Below, piece by piece: positions 19,999 to 29,056 of a stretch of DNA of 64,000 bases (position 1 is the first letter of the stretch; the number at the start of each line of letters is the position of its first letter). The notes under the pieces are model-generated. The model was not told the DNA's origin. It saw only the letters and a list, made by a program, of their open reading frames with translations, and searched no databases. This stretch comes from Candidatus Cardinium hertigii (GTDB taxonomy: Bacteria > Bacteroidota > Bacteroidia > Cytophagales > Amoebophilaceae). The stretch spans positions 806,001 through 870,000 of the forward strand of contig NZ_CP029619.1 in assembly GCF_003176915.1 (NCBI RefSeq). The letters are read 5' to 3'. A program made the position numbers and the translations under genes.

Positions 19999-22956
19999 AT
20001 GTGTTCAGTAATCTTTAAGCGATGGATAGGAGTTTTGTTATTTTGCTGTGTAGGGGGAAGGGGGCTCTGTTTGCATGCCCACACTATAAAGAAAATAAAG
20101 ACGCCTCATTTTAGTTTACTATTTGATGCAGGCATGACGCATACTGCGCAGCGTATAGCCAATACGTTGGAAACCATTTATTGGCCGATATCTAAAACGT
20201 TAGGGGGGAGTCCTTCTCCTATACGTGTGTGGTTTGATACAGCGTCTACCTACAGCAATGGTTACTTTGCTATAGGGCCCCGTCATATAAGATTGTATAC
20301 TCATTACACTGCTAATCCCTATTTTGTAGGGAATCTAGATTGGATAAGCTTCTTAAGCTTACATGAATTTAGGCATGCAGTTCAATATAATGTGCAATAC
20401 CATAGCATCCCTTGGTTGCTTAAGCCGGTATATAGCTTAATGAATATGGTTCCATTTGTAGGGGTACCTCGTTTTTTTAGTGAGGGGGATGCGATTGGCA
20501 TAGAAACGGCTTTTTCCAAGAGCGGGCGTGGGCGTTTACCTGGGTGGGACGTATGGTATAAGCTCCATTTGCTGGAGGATAGCAATCCAGTTAGTTTGGA
20601 TCAGTTCTTGTTTGACTCTGTTCGCCATAGGTTACCGGATTATTACTGTTTAGGGTATTATTTAACCACGCATATCCGGCGTCACTATGGTCCAGAAGCC
20701 ATACAAAAAGTGTATAAAAAAAGTATACGTGTACCTTTTTTTGGTTTTTACAGTGCGATACGGTCAGCTACCAATCGCTCCCTATTTAAAATATATAGGG
20801 AAATGACCGAAGAGCTGCGTCTAGGTTGGCAAAAACAGGTAAAAGGGTTACCTATTACACCTGTCACGCAGCTTACCGTTAAGAAACCAACAGATGATTT
20901 TGATTATATCAATCCATTTATGGATGCATCAGGGAATCTGCTAGCATGGAAGTCTGGTAGGGATATCCGCAATCAGTTGGTTTTGCTACGCCCCTCTGTT
21001 GCTACAGGCGCCAATGTGCCTCCTCATTCGCTGCCTACTTTGCGAGAGCAATCATTGTGTTACTGTCTTGCTTCTGAGCTTCTTGCGGCTGCTTTTGCGG
21101 TAGGAGCAGGTTGTACAGCTTGGTTAGAACCCTGGAAGCATGCCCTGACTTTAGCAGATTTAACAGGAGAACCATCGGATACCCCTTGTAGGATGCGTTT
21201 ACAATATTATGACTGTAAGACAAAGAAAATAAAAACAATTGTAAAAAATTGTAGCTACAATGCTTTAGCCATTAGTCCCGATAAGCGTTGGCTGGTAGCG
21301 GTTGAGCCCAGTAGCAATGGGCAGCATCATTTGGTTATTTTAAATAGGGAAAATGGCAAGGTAATTAAGAAAATAAGCCATCCAGATGGGCGATATTATT
21401 TAACCCCTAGTTGGTCTGGAAACACCCATATAGTGGTTGCCTCAACCAAAGACCAACAAAACGCCATTATACAGGTAGAGGTGGCTACAGGTACAACAGA
21501 GACTCTTTTACCTAATGCCTATGAGCATAGGAATTCCCCTATAATTTATAAAGATTATTTGCTTTATAACAGTTCTTATAATGGCATAGATAATATCTAT
21601 GCGCTGCATTTACCTACCAAAGCCTGCTTCCAGGTAACTTCAAGAAAGTATGGAGCCTATTTAGGGATGGTAGATCCTGTAAGGAATCAGCTTATTTTTA
21701 GTGATTGTGCTAAGGGAGGGATGGATATAGTTTCCATGCCTTTTGATCCGCTGTCGTGGCTTCCCTTAGAAAAGGTGGAGGACAGATCCGTTCATTACTA
21801 TGCCCCATTGGTTATCCAGGAGAATGGAGCGGATCTATTATCTAAAGTACCGCATTCCCATTATCCTGTGCAGCCCTACCGTTTTGGTTCGGACAGCTTA
21901 AGTTTAGATGGCGGGAAAAGAGAAAGGAATAAAGTGATTCCGTTTGAGTTAAAAAGTTTACAGGAGCATTTCAAGTTATCTCCTTATTTCTATTATAATA
22001 TTTGTACGCTAGCATGGATTGGAAATAAGTTTTCTCTTATAGGTATAGAGGATAATGGCAAACTGGAAGGCAAAGTAGGTATAAACGTCATATATAAGAC
22101 TTCTTGGCCTTTATTATCCCTAGACATGGGTTGGCTATGGTACAAGCAGTCACTCGAAAAAAAGGTAGATGGAAAGCGATTGGAATTAGCTATCGGCTTT
22201 CCCTTCTATTTTTCGTTAGCTACTTCTAAAGCTAGCTTAATACTACGTGCTGCTGCTATCCTCAGGCCCCTACGAGAAGCGGTAAGAAAAGGAGAAGCAA
22301 TAAAGTACCCCATAGATTTGTCCCCTTGGTATAGATTTGACTTGGGTCATGCCTCAACAAGAAGTGCAAAAGATATCCATGCTCCTTGGGAGCAAGAGTT
22401 ATTTGTACGATATAAACATAGAATTACAGCGCCTACTATACATGCAAATGTAAAAGAATTGAAAATAAGATCAAATGCTTATTTCCCAGGAATTGGCATG
22501 CATCATTATTGCGGCGTTAATATGCAGTGGGTATGGGTATTGACATGGAAAGAAGAATTAATAAAAGTAATACAAAAGGAAGATTTTTCATATGAACCTG
22601 TTTTCCGTACTGAAAAACTAAGGCTAAGGGAGCCCCTATTAATCGGTGTAAACTATGGCTTCCCATTATGTTATCCAGAATGTGGGTTGCCTTTGCTTTT
22701 ATTTATAAAGCGGGTACGCTGTGAAGCTTATCTTTTAAATTTAGACGTAAAAGAATCCGTAAGTAAGTTACAAGAGAAGGGTCCTTGGGGAATCAGCAAA
22801 GTAGGTATAAAGTTTCGTGTAGATTATGGGCTGTTATCTATTAAAGATAGGCCACAAATTCCTCATATTGAATTTAACTTTTTTATTAAAGGAGATAAGT
22901 GGTTTTGGGATAAAGCGCGTAAACCTGGTTTCAGTATAGAGACTGTATTATTCTAG
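19999..22956 (+). CDS. Exported metalloprotease-like protein with beta-propeller region
   Basis: This 985-residue protein starts with a signal peptide (about 1-27). Residues 115-170 have a gluzincin pattern: SLHEFRHAVQ (HExxH at 122-126) and, 36 residues further, FFSEGDAIGIET, whose Glu162 fits the third zinc ligand. Residues about 290-620 show WD40/TolB-like blades (for example NALAISPDKRWLVAVEPSS, YYLTPSWSGNTHIVVAST, NSPIIYKDYLLYNSSYNGIDNIY). The last 350 residues have alternating hydrophobic strands and end in a phenylalanine (TVLF), which suggests an outer-membrane beta-barrel. A gluzincin-propeller-barrel order occurs in Bacteroidota surface proteins. Whether it cleaves peptides is unknown. 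Confidence 0.65.
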   Translation: MCSVIFKRWIGVLLFCCVGGRGLCLHAHTIKKIKTPHFSLLFDAGMTHTAQRIANTLETIYWPISKTLGGSPSPIRVWFDTASTYSNGYFAIGPRHIRLYTHYTANPYFVGNLDWISFLSLHEFRHAVQYNVQYHSIPWLLKPVYSLMNMVPFVGVPRFFSEGDAIGIETAFSKSGRGRLPGWDVWYKLHLLEDSNPVSLDQFLFDSVRHRLPDYYCLGYYLTTHIRRHYGPEAIQKVYKKSIRVPFFGFYSAIRSATNRSLFKIYREMTEELRLGWQKQVKGLPITPVTQLTVKKPTDDFDYINPFMDASGNLLAWKSGRDIRNQLVLLRPSVATGANVPPHSLPTLREQSLCYCLASELLAAAFAVGAGCTAWLEPWKHALTLADLTGEPSDTPCRMRLQYYDCKTKKIKTIVKNCSYNALAISPDKRWLVAVEPSSNGQHHLVILNRENGKVIKKISHPDGRYYLTPSWSGNTHIVVASTKDQQNAIIQVEVATGTTETLLPNAYEHRNSPIIYKDYLLYNSSYNGIDNIYALHLPTKACFQVTSRKYGAYLGMVDPVRNQLIFSDCAKGGMDIVSMPFDPLSWLPLEKVEDRSVHYYAPLVIQENGADLLSKVPHSHYPVQPYRFGSDSLSLDGGKRERNKVIPFELKSLQEHFKLSPYFYYNICTLAWIGNKFSLIGIEDNGKLEGKVGINVIYKTSWPLLSLDMGWLWYKQSLEKKVDGKRLELAIGFPFYFSLATSKASLILRAAAILRPLREAVRKGEAIKYPIDLSPWYRFDLGHASTRSAKDIHAPWEQELFVRYKHRITAPTIHANVKELKIRSNAYFPGIGMHHYCGVNMQWVWVLTWKEELIKVIQKEDFSYEPVFRTEKLRLREPLLIGVNYGFPLCYPECGLPLLLFIKRVRCEAYLLNLDVKESVSKLQEKGPWGISKVGIKFRVDYGLLSIKDRPQIPHIEFNFFIKGDKWFWDKARKPGFSIETVLF

Positions 22957-22975
22957 TGAGGGGATAGGATTTATT

Positions 22976-23980
22976 TTAAAAAGGCATTCTAGGTAAGGAA
23001 GGTGTAGATAGGGGTGCAAATGAGCGTATTTGGTATTGGTGGTATGCGGTTATAGCCACCATAGCTGCATTATCTGTGCAGTAGGGCGTTGCAGGAATAA
23101 AAATTTCCCAATTGTATTGAGAGGCTAATATTTTTAGCTGTTGTTGTAAGTAGCTGTTAGCTGCTACGCCTCCAGCTAGCGCTACTACACCTGTATTGGT
23201 TTGCTGTACAGCTTCTACCAGCTTATCTAATAGCATACGGACCAGTGCTGCCTGAATACTGGCACAAATATCAGCCAAATGGGTTTCAACGAAGGCTGCT
23301 GATTTTTTTTGTATAAAAAGAGCAAAAGCTGTTTTAATGCCACTGAATGAGAAGTTCAGCTGTGGCATATGGGTGATGGGGAACACAAATGCATGCGGAT
23401 TCCCTTTTTTTGCATAATGATCTATTAGGTGACCACCTGGATAGCCCATGCCCATTAGTTTTGCTATCTTATCGAAAGCTTCGCCTACTGCATCATCCTG
23501 GGTTTCCCCTAAGACTTCCATAGTGAGGTAATCTTTTACCCATACCAATTGCGTATGTCCTCCACTTACGGTTAGGCATACAAAGGGAAAACTTGGCACA
23601 GGGGGATCGATAAAGTTAGCCAGTATATGTGCGCGCATATGATGCACAGCGATCAAAGGAATATCGAGTGAAAAAGCCAAAGCTTTGGCAAAGCAGTTCC
23701 CAATTAAAAGCGCTCCTAGTAATCCTGGTCCTTGCGTAAACCCAATGGCATGTAATGCCGTTTTATTAATAGCTGCTGCTGCAAGGGCTTCAGTGACCAC
23801 GGGCACTATATTGGCTTGATGTGCTCTTGCTGCCAGCTCTGGAACAACCCCGCCATATGTATGGTGTATGGGCTGACTGCTTACTACATTACTGATGATT
23901 TTACCTTCTTGTATTACAGCAGCAGCTGTTTCATCACAGGATGATTCAATAGCAAGAATAGTTAAAGAAGTAGATATCAT
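22976..23980 (-). CDS. tsaD: tRNA N6-threonylcarbamoyladenosine synthase subunit TsaD
   Basis: TsaD transfers the threonylcarbamoyl group to A37 of ANN-decoding tRNAs, working with TsaB and TsaE. The 334-residue length is normal. Landmarks: ILAIESSCDETAAA at the start, GGVVPELAARAHQ, metal-binding HMRAH (His114 and His118), the nucleotide-binding TVSGGHTQLV, GEAFDKIAKLMGMGYPGG, and GGVAANSYLQQQL with the CTDNAAMVA end. The C-terminus is convergent with the large protein at 19999-22956, only 19 bases away. TsaB and TsaE are not in this window. The protein looks intact. Confidence 0.96.
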   Translation of the reverse strand: MISTSLTILAIESSCDETAAAVIQEGKIISNVVSSQPIHHTYGGVVPELAARAHQANIVPVVTEALAAAAINKTALHAIGFTQGPGLLGALLIGNCFAKALAFSLDIPLIAVHHMRAHILANFIDPPVPSFPFVCLTVSGGHTQLVWVKDYLTMEVLGETQDDAVGEAFDKIAKLMGMGYPGGHLIDHYAKKGNPHAFVFPITHMPQLNFSFSGIKTAFALFIQKKSAAFVETHLADICASIQAALVRMLLDKLVEAVQQTNTGVVALAGGVAANSYLQQQLKILASQYNWEIFIPATPYCTDNAAMVAITAYHQYQIRSFAPLSTPSLPRMPF

Positions 23981-24123
23981 ACTATTTCCCCAAGATTAAG
24001 GTTTGAGTTAAGATGAAGCGGGATACTGGTACAGTTCAGTGTTTGGCTGTATGTCTTTTTCTCGCTTTGAAAACCATAAGATCCATCCTTTTTTACTAAA
24101 TATCGATTAGATTTGATTATGAG

Positions 24124-25461
24124 CTATCTTCGCATCCAACTATTTTTTTGTTGTTTGCCTGTATGTTGCATCCAACTATTTTTTTGTTGTTTGCCTGTAT
24201 GTCTTTTTTTTCGATTTGGAAACCATCTGGTCCAGTTTTCTGCTTTAAATAAAGAATCTTTCTGATACTGAGGTACAAATATGTCTAACAACTTGCTGAC
24301 GTATTCATCTATTTTTGATCTGTCTTGGAATTCTTGGCTTGTTGTGCAATTATTAGAAGTCACCTTACCATAATGTTGTTCCATCTCTTGCAGGTTTGCA
24401 TTGTTTAGGATCTCTGGTGGGAAGCAGCCCCTTTTGTAAGGGTCAGATATTATTCTCAGAAGCAGATTGTTTTCTTGAATCAAATATTTACTCTTATTTA
24501 TGATATCCTTAGTGGCATATGGCAATGGAAGAGGCTCAAGGTTTTGGAGTTTTTCTTCAATTTCTATTAAATCAACTATTTGCTCAATTGCCTCTATTAA
24601 TCCCATGGCCGCATCCTGATTCCTTTCGTTACACCATTTTGCTAATGTTGGCTTAATTAAAGATATTGAATTTGATGAATCGTTAGTATATGCCAAATTC
24701 ATTAAAAGTGCTACGAGTTTCTCTAGTTGCTTTATTCTTTCTGTTTGGTTATTACTCGTTTTTTTCCATATTTTGTTGATTTCATCAGGGATGCTTTTGT
24801 ATGTGTATGGATGTTGTGGTCCTAGATTTTTCCAACCATAAAACATAACCGTTCCATTTTTTTTATAAGTAAATGCAACTGTTGGGTAGTTATCTCCATT
24901 TTCCTTTCGGATTCGGATTTTATTTCTCCTCCCATATAAAGTAGTTTCATTATTGTTGCTTGTGCTGTTGTAACGATGCATTAATGTTCTTATTTTCTCA
25001 TTTGTAGCCAGCTTATTTAGCCTATCCGTGCAATCGTTCTGACACGTTTGTAAAGTAGTATCTGAAGCTTCTAATGAACAAAGTGTAGTTGTGTCTACAT
25101 CCTTTGTTGCAAATAAAAAAGTAGAGAAGCTTTTATGAAGTAGGGTGCGTATCTCTTCTATTTGAGTCTTTTGCTTATCCCAGGTTTCCGCACACTGATC
25201 TATCGCCAGACTATTTACTGGTGTTAGTTGAGCAGAAAGTAGCCCCAACAGCATTAAAAGTGTAATTATGTTAATATTTTTTTGAGATTCTACTTTTTTT
25301 GTATTACCTGGGAGAAAGGTAGGCGTGGCCTCTTCTTTTTTGCTTTGTGGCTGCATGCCTAGCTGATCACTCCGAACGTTTTCACATCCAATCAGAACCA
25401 ATATGAAGCTATAATAGATCAGAAATTTCCATAATCTTATCATCTTTACCTTGTTTTCCAT
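24124..25461 (-). CDS. Family C lipoprotein, copy C1
   Basis: This 445-residue protein belongs to an unrecognised family with a second copy next door (25810-27039). It has a lipoprotein signal (ILVLIGC, Cys26), a linker with DQLGMQPQSKKEE, and a second hydrophobic signal-like stretch at 63-79 (NIITLLMLLGLLSAQLT). The body shares long blocks with C2: IRTLLHKSFSTFLFAT, DVDTTTLCSLEAS, QNDCTDRLNKL and GLIEAIEQIVDLIEIEEKLQ. After residue 320 the copies diverge. The C-terminus has a perfect 12-residue tandem repeat (HTGKQQKNSWM, 36-bp unit at 24132-24203); a further decayed piece of this tail lies beyond the stop at about 24044-24092. Function unknown; likely surface or periplasmic. Confidence 0.7.
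   Translation of the reverse strand: MENKVKMIRLWKFLIYYSFILVLIGCENVRSDQLGMQPQSKKEEATPTFLPGNTKKVESQKNINIITLLMLLGLLSAQLTPVNSLAIDQCAETWDKQKTQIEEIRTLLHKSFSTFLFATKDVDTTTLCSLEASDTTLQTCQNDCTDRLNKLATNEKIRTLMHRYNSTSNNNETTLYGRRNKIRIRKENGDNYPTVAFTYKKNGTVMFYGWKNLGPQHPYTYKSIPDEINKIWKKTSNNQTERIKQLEKLVALLMNLAYTNDSSNSISLIKPTLAKWCNERNQDAAMGLIEAIEQIVDLIEIEEKLQNLEPLPLPYATKDIINKSKYLIQENNLLLRIISDPYKRGCFPPEILNNANLQEMEQHYGKVTSNNCTTSQEFQDRSKIDEYVSKLLDIFVPQYQKDSLFKAENWTRWFPNRKKRHTGKQQKNSWMQHTGKQQKNSWMRR
24132..24203 (-). repeat. Two 36-bp tandem units at the end of lipoprotein C1
   Basis: The unit begins GCATCCAACTATTTTTTTG on the plus strand and is present twice back to back, adding 12 residues to the protein without a frameshift. 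It is a recent slippage or recombination event. Confidence 0.85.
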
Positions 25462-25809
25462 AAGTGTATAATTTATTGTTTATGTTAAAAATATGTTTTC
25501 TTATTAATAAATCTGTAATTAGGCTTATGTTATTTCGATGTAAATAGCTGTATAATGGTTAAGTTTCTGCTTTATCTAATTATGTCATACTTTTGCGTTA
25601 TTTTACGCTTATATTATTATAATTAATTTTTATAACTTAAATTTATATGGGCCACAGCAAAGGCATTATTCCTCCCTGTAACTTATCCCACTACTTTCTA
25701 GACTAACTTGATTGGACCTTACACCTGAAGAGATGTAGAATATATTTATATATATAACATTGATTCACAATCATATGCACCTATTCTAATGATACCCAAA
25801 AAAGAATTT
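25462..25809. repeat. Intergenic spacer, duplicate of 27040-27358
   Basis: This 348-bp gap upstream of C1 aligns along most of its length with the gap upstream of C2. Shared stretches include AAGTGTATAATTTATT at the gene-proximal end, GGCCACAG followed by a CCTGTAAC block, GGACCTTACA and TCACAATCATATG. No gene is visible. It must hold the promoter of C1. Confidence 0.8.
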
Positions 25810-27039
25810 TCATTGTTTTGTGTTATGGGGGAGAAAGCTATTTCTCCTATTTTGTTTAGACCTTTGTGTAAGTCTTTCTTCTGTTTGTCTTTTCTTCCTT
25901 TGGGCCTGTTGACCGTTTTTGTTTGATTTAGAAAGTTGAAATTCCTCTTTATTACAATTTGATTTTTCTAGTTCATTTGGTGTGACAAAACCCTTTTTGT
26001 ACGAGTCACATAATAGACTTCTCAGAAATCGTCTTTTGGTCAAAAGTACGGGATGTTCATTTGTGATCTTGTGGATAGAACACAAGCGTTCTTTATTAAG
26101 TGAAATAATCTTAAGCTTTTGGAGTTTTTCTTCAATTTCTATTAAATCAACTATTTGCTCAATTGCCTTTATTAATCCCATGGCCGCATCCTGATTCCTG
26201 TTGTTACACCATTTGTCTACTGTTTGCTTTTTTGAAGATATTTGAGAATCGTTAGTAAATACACGATTCATTAAAAGTGCTACGAGTTTCTTCAGTTGCT
26301 TTATTCTTTCTGTTTGGTTACTACTCTTTGTCTCCCATATTTTGTTGATTTCATCAGGGATGCTTTGAAAAATCTTGGATGAATTTTGTGAGCGTATATC
26401 TATATCTCTCCAACCATAAAACATAATCGTTCCATTTTTTTTATAAGTAAATGCAAATTTCGGGTAGTTATCTCCATTTTCCTTTTGGATTCGGATTTTA
26501 TTATCCCTCTCATATAAAGTGGTTTTATTATTGTTGCTTGTGCTGTTGTAACGCTTCATTAATTCCTTTATTTTTTCATTTTTAAGCAGCTTATTTAGCC
26601 TATCCGTGCAATCGTTCTTACACTGTTGTAAAATAATAGCATTTGAAGCTTCTAATGAACAAAGTGTAGTTGTATCTACATCCCCTGTTGCAAATAAAAA
26701 AGTAGAGAAGCGTTTATAAAGTAGGGTACGAATCTCTTTTATTTTAACCATTTGATCAGGCGTGCTTGTCATAGAGTTATGCATAGGCTCACTCCCTACT
26801 GGTGTTAATTGAGCAGAAAGTAGCCCCAACATTATTACAAATCTAATTATCGTTTTGTTTTGATATTTTGCTTTTTTTGTATCACCTGAGCGGAAGATAT
26901 GTATGCTATTTTCTTTTTTGCTTTGTGGCAGCATGCCTAGCTGACCACTGCGAACGTTTTCACATCCAACCAGAACCAATGTGAAGCTATAATAGATCAG
27001 AAATTTCCATAATCTTACCATCTTTATCTTGTTTCCCAT
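25810..27039 (-). CDS. Family C lipoprotein, copy C2 (hybrid tail)
   Basis: This 409-residue paralogue of C1 has a lipoprotein signal (TLVLVGC, Cys26), the linker GQLGMLPQSKKE, a second hydrophobic stretch at about 63-80 (IRFVIMLGLLSAQLTPVGS) and the shared body up to EEKLQKL at about residue 305. Its last 35 residues (QQAQRKKRQTEER, TQRSKQN, NSFLPHN) do not match C1 but match the tail of the family D lipoprotein at 27359. C2 is thus a mosaic of a C body and a D-type tail, as unequal crossing-over between neighbouring genes would produce. Function unknown. Same strand and spacing as C1 and D. Confidence 0.7.
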   Translation of the reverse strand: MGNKIKMVRLWKFLIYYSFTLVLVGCENVRSGQLGMLPQSKKENSIHIFRSGDTKKAKYQNKTIIRFVIMLGLLSAQLTPVGSEPMHNSMTSTPDQMVKIKEIRTLLYKRFSTFLFATGDVDTTTLCSLEASNAIILQQCKNDCTDRLNKLLKNEKIKELMKRYNSTSNNNKTTLYERDNKIRIQKENGDNYPKFAFTYKKNGTIMFYGWRDIDIRSQNSSKIFQSIPDEINKIWETKSSNQTERIKQLKKLVALLMNRVFTNDSQISSKKQTVDKWCNNRNQDAAMGLIKAIEQIVDLIEIEEKLQKLKIISLNKERLCSIHKITNEHPVLLTKRRFLRSLLCDSYKKGFVTPNELEKSNCNKEEFQLSKSNKNGQQAQRKKRQTEERLTQRSKQNRRNSFLPHNTKQ

Positions 27040-27358
27040 AAGTGTATAATTTATTATTTCTGTTGAAAATATGTTTGCTTACTAATAAATCTGTAATTAA
27101 CCTTATGTTATTTTAATATATAAATAGCTTTTAATGGTTAAACTTCTGATTTATCTAATTTTTCTCCTTGAGTTATTTCTACTACGCTTATAATTTTTAT
27201 AACTTAATTTTATATAGGCCACAGGAAGGGCATCTATTCTTCCTGTAACCTATCCTAGCACTTTCTCTATTAAGACTAACTTAATTGGACCTTACATCTG
27301 AAGAGATATAAGAGTATACTTATATATATAACTTGCCTCACAATCATATGCGCCTATT
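27040..27358. repeat. Intergenic spacer, duplicate of 25462-25809
   Basis: This 319-bp gap precedes C2 and is homologous to the gap before C1, confirming that the duplication covered the gene together with its upstream region and the tail of the preceding gene. No gene seen. Confidence 0.8.
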
Positions 27359-28660
27359 CTAGTGATACCTAAAAAAGGCTTTTCGTTGTTTGCTATTATG
27401 GGAGAGAAAGCTATTTTTCCAATTTTGTTTAGACCTTTGTGTATGTCTTTCGTCTATTTGTCTTTTCTTCTTTTGGGCCTGTTGACTTTGCATAACTGCT
27501 TCCTCATATTGCACATCATCGTATTCTGCTATTGTCGATGATGGAAAGGTGCTACTAGAAAAACCCGGTGTCGTTGTCGTTGTTCTTTCTGTTGTGGATT
27601 CCTGGGGTCTCTGCTGAATTATGCTCTTAAAAATTTCCTTGAATTCCAGATATTTCTCCAGACATCTTCCTTGGTGGTACAATTGAACGCTTCCAGTTAT
27701 AAAAGCATTGGTCCTTTCTGGATTCTCTGTACAAGCCTGTTCTTCAGTGAATTTTATTATATGCGCTGCTATCTCTTTGAGTTTTTCTTGTTTGTCTGCA
27801 TTGTTGTTTTCGTTTGAACAGAATTTGTTTGTAATGTCTGGTAGGCCTTCGTAATGTGTCTTTCTTGTACATGTATTGTCTTTGTCAAACTTGCTTGGTT
27901 TACAGATACTTTTATCTATTTTCAATGTATGATAAACACTTGTTTGGTTTGGGTATGTTTGTACGAATGGAACCTTCGAATAGGTACATGGTACCGTCGA
28001 ACCATCCTTCGTATTTTCAGGACACTTGAGGGTTGGTAGTGAGTTAAAAAAATATTCTTGTGAGTCTAGTTCTTCCTTCGGGACCTCCTTGTTTGTAATT
28101 CCCATAAAATCCTGTGCACCTTTAAGGTTAGCTATACATTTTTCCTTACATTCTGCAGGGCGATCTATTTCTTTAGTACAGTCGGTAGTTATATTTTTAG
28201 GGTTAGGATCTTGATCTGTGTCCCTAATAATATGGTTGAAACAAGAGGGAACTTTCCCAGTATATTCACAAGATAACCAACGATTAATGTTCCGTATCAT
28301 ATCGGCATAGGTAAAGTTTTGACCCAAATGAATTTGTATAGGAGTTGGGCATTTTTCATATGCGGTGAAGTTGATTTCTTTTATTATATTAGACTCTTCC
28401 GTACTAGTACTACTCAGTTGTATTTGTGATGCAGCCAACAGAGCCAATATAAGTGTTGTTATTTTAGGAATACCTGCTGCTTTGGTGTTTTTTTGAAATG
28501 TTGTTCTTCTTTGAGGTCTTACGTTTTCTATTTCTTCTGTACTTTCTGCTTCTCTTGGTTGTCTCTTTGCTTGATTACTAAGCTTACTACAGCTAATGAG
28601 CGCTAGTGTAAAAAAACAACCCATATAATATCTCCTTAATTGTGTCATTTTGTTTTTCAT
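27359..28660 (-). CDS. Family D lipoprotein
   Basis: The start at ATG 28660 (MKNKMTQLRRYYMGC) is preferred over the in-frame ATG at 28699 because it gives a normal lipoprotein signal: basic start, hydrophobic core, LALISC with lipid Cys24. A charged linker (SNQAKRQPREAESTEE) and a second signal-like hydrophobic stretch (66-80, ITTLILALLAASQ) follow. The body (about 90-370) has many cysteines (over 15), suggesting a disulfide-rich exported domain; a Thr/Ser-rich region (TTERTTTTTPGFSSS) precedes the basic tail QQAQKKKRQIDERHTQRSKQN, which is shared with C2. A broken relative lies at 18946. I recognise no known domain. Confidence 0.68.
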   Translation of the reverse strand: MKNKMTQLRRYYMGCFFTLALISCSKLSNQAKRQPREAESTEEIENVRPQRRTTFQKNTKAAGIPKITTLILALLAASQIQLSSTSTEESNIIKEINFTAYEKCPTPIQIHLGQNFTYADMIRNINRWLSCEYTGKVPSCFNHIIRDTDQDPNPKNITTDCTKEIDRPAECKEKCIANLKGAQDFMGITNKEVPKEELDSQEYFFNSLPTLKCPENTKDGSTVPCTYSKVPFVQTYPNQTSVYHTLKIDKSICKPSKFDKDNTCTRKTHYEGLPDITNKFCSNENNNADKQEKLKEIAAHIIKFTEEQACTENPERTNAFITGSVQLYHQGRCLEKYLEFKEIFKSIIQQRPQESTTERTTTTTPGFSSSTFPSSTIAEYDDVQYEEAVMQSQQAQKKKRQIDERHTQRSKQNWKNSFLSHNSKQRKAFFRYH

Positions 28661-28699
28661 AATTATTGACATTTTATAATTTATAAAAGGTTTATGCAA

Positions 28700-29056
28700 T
28701 ACCCTGCTGTTACCTCATCATCATACCATATATAGATAGATGCATGCTTAACTAGCACTTACTTTAGTTTTTAATTTTAATATTGATTTTCAAAATAAAT
28801 AGGATTATTTATTGATTTTCTTTTTTGTCAATGAAATATTACTTTTTTATTCATGTTATATTTAAGTGATAATGAGAATATAAGTAGTATATATAAGATA
28901 TCCAAATCTTTCCGAGTAGAAACCACAGCAAATACATTTTTTGTTCCTTATTAGGTTCCGCTTTTGTTTGGTTGTTTTATCGAAGTAAGTTGTTGCTATC
29001 AGAAGCCTTACAAGCCTATGGCTAAACAGTTTCTCTTCTCAGAGGAGAAAAATATG
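28700..29056. other. AT-rich gap before the decayed IS element
   Basis: Upstream region of the family D gene, strongly AT-rich. No gene or RNA was found. The promoter of the D gene should be here. Confidence 0.4.
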
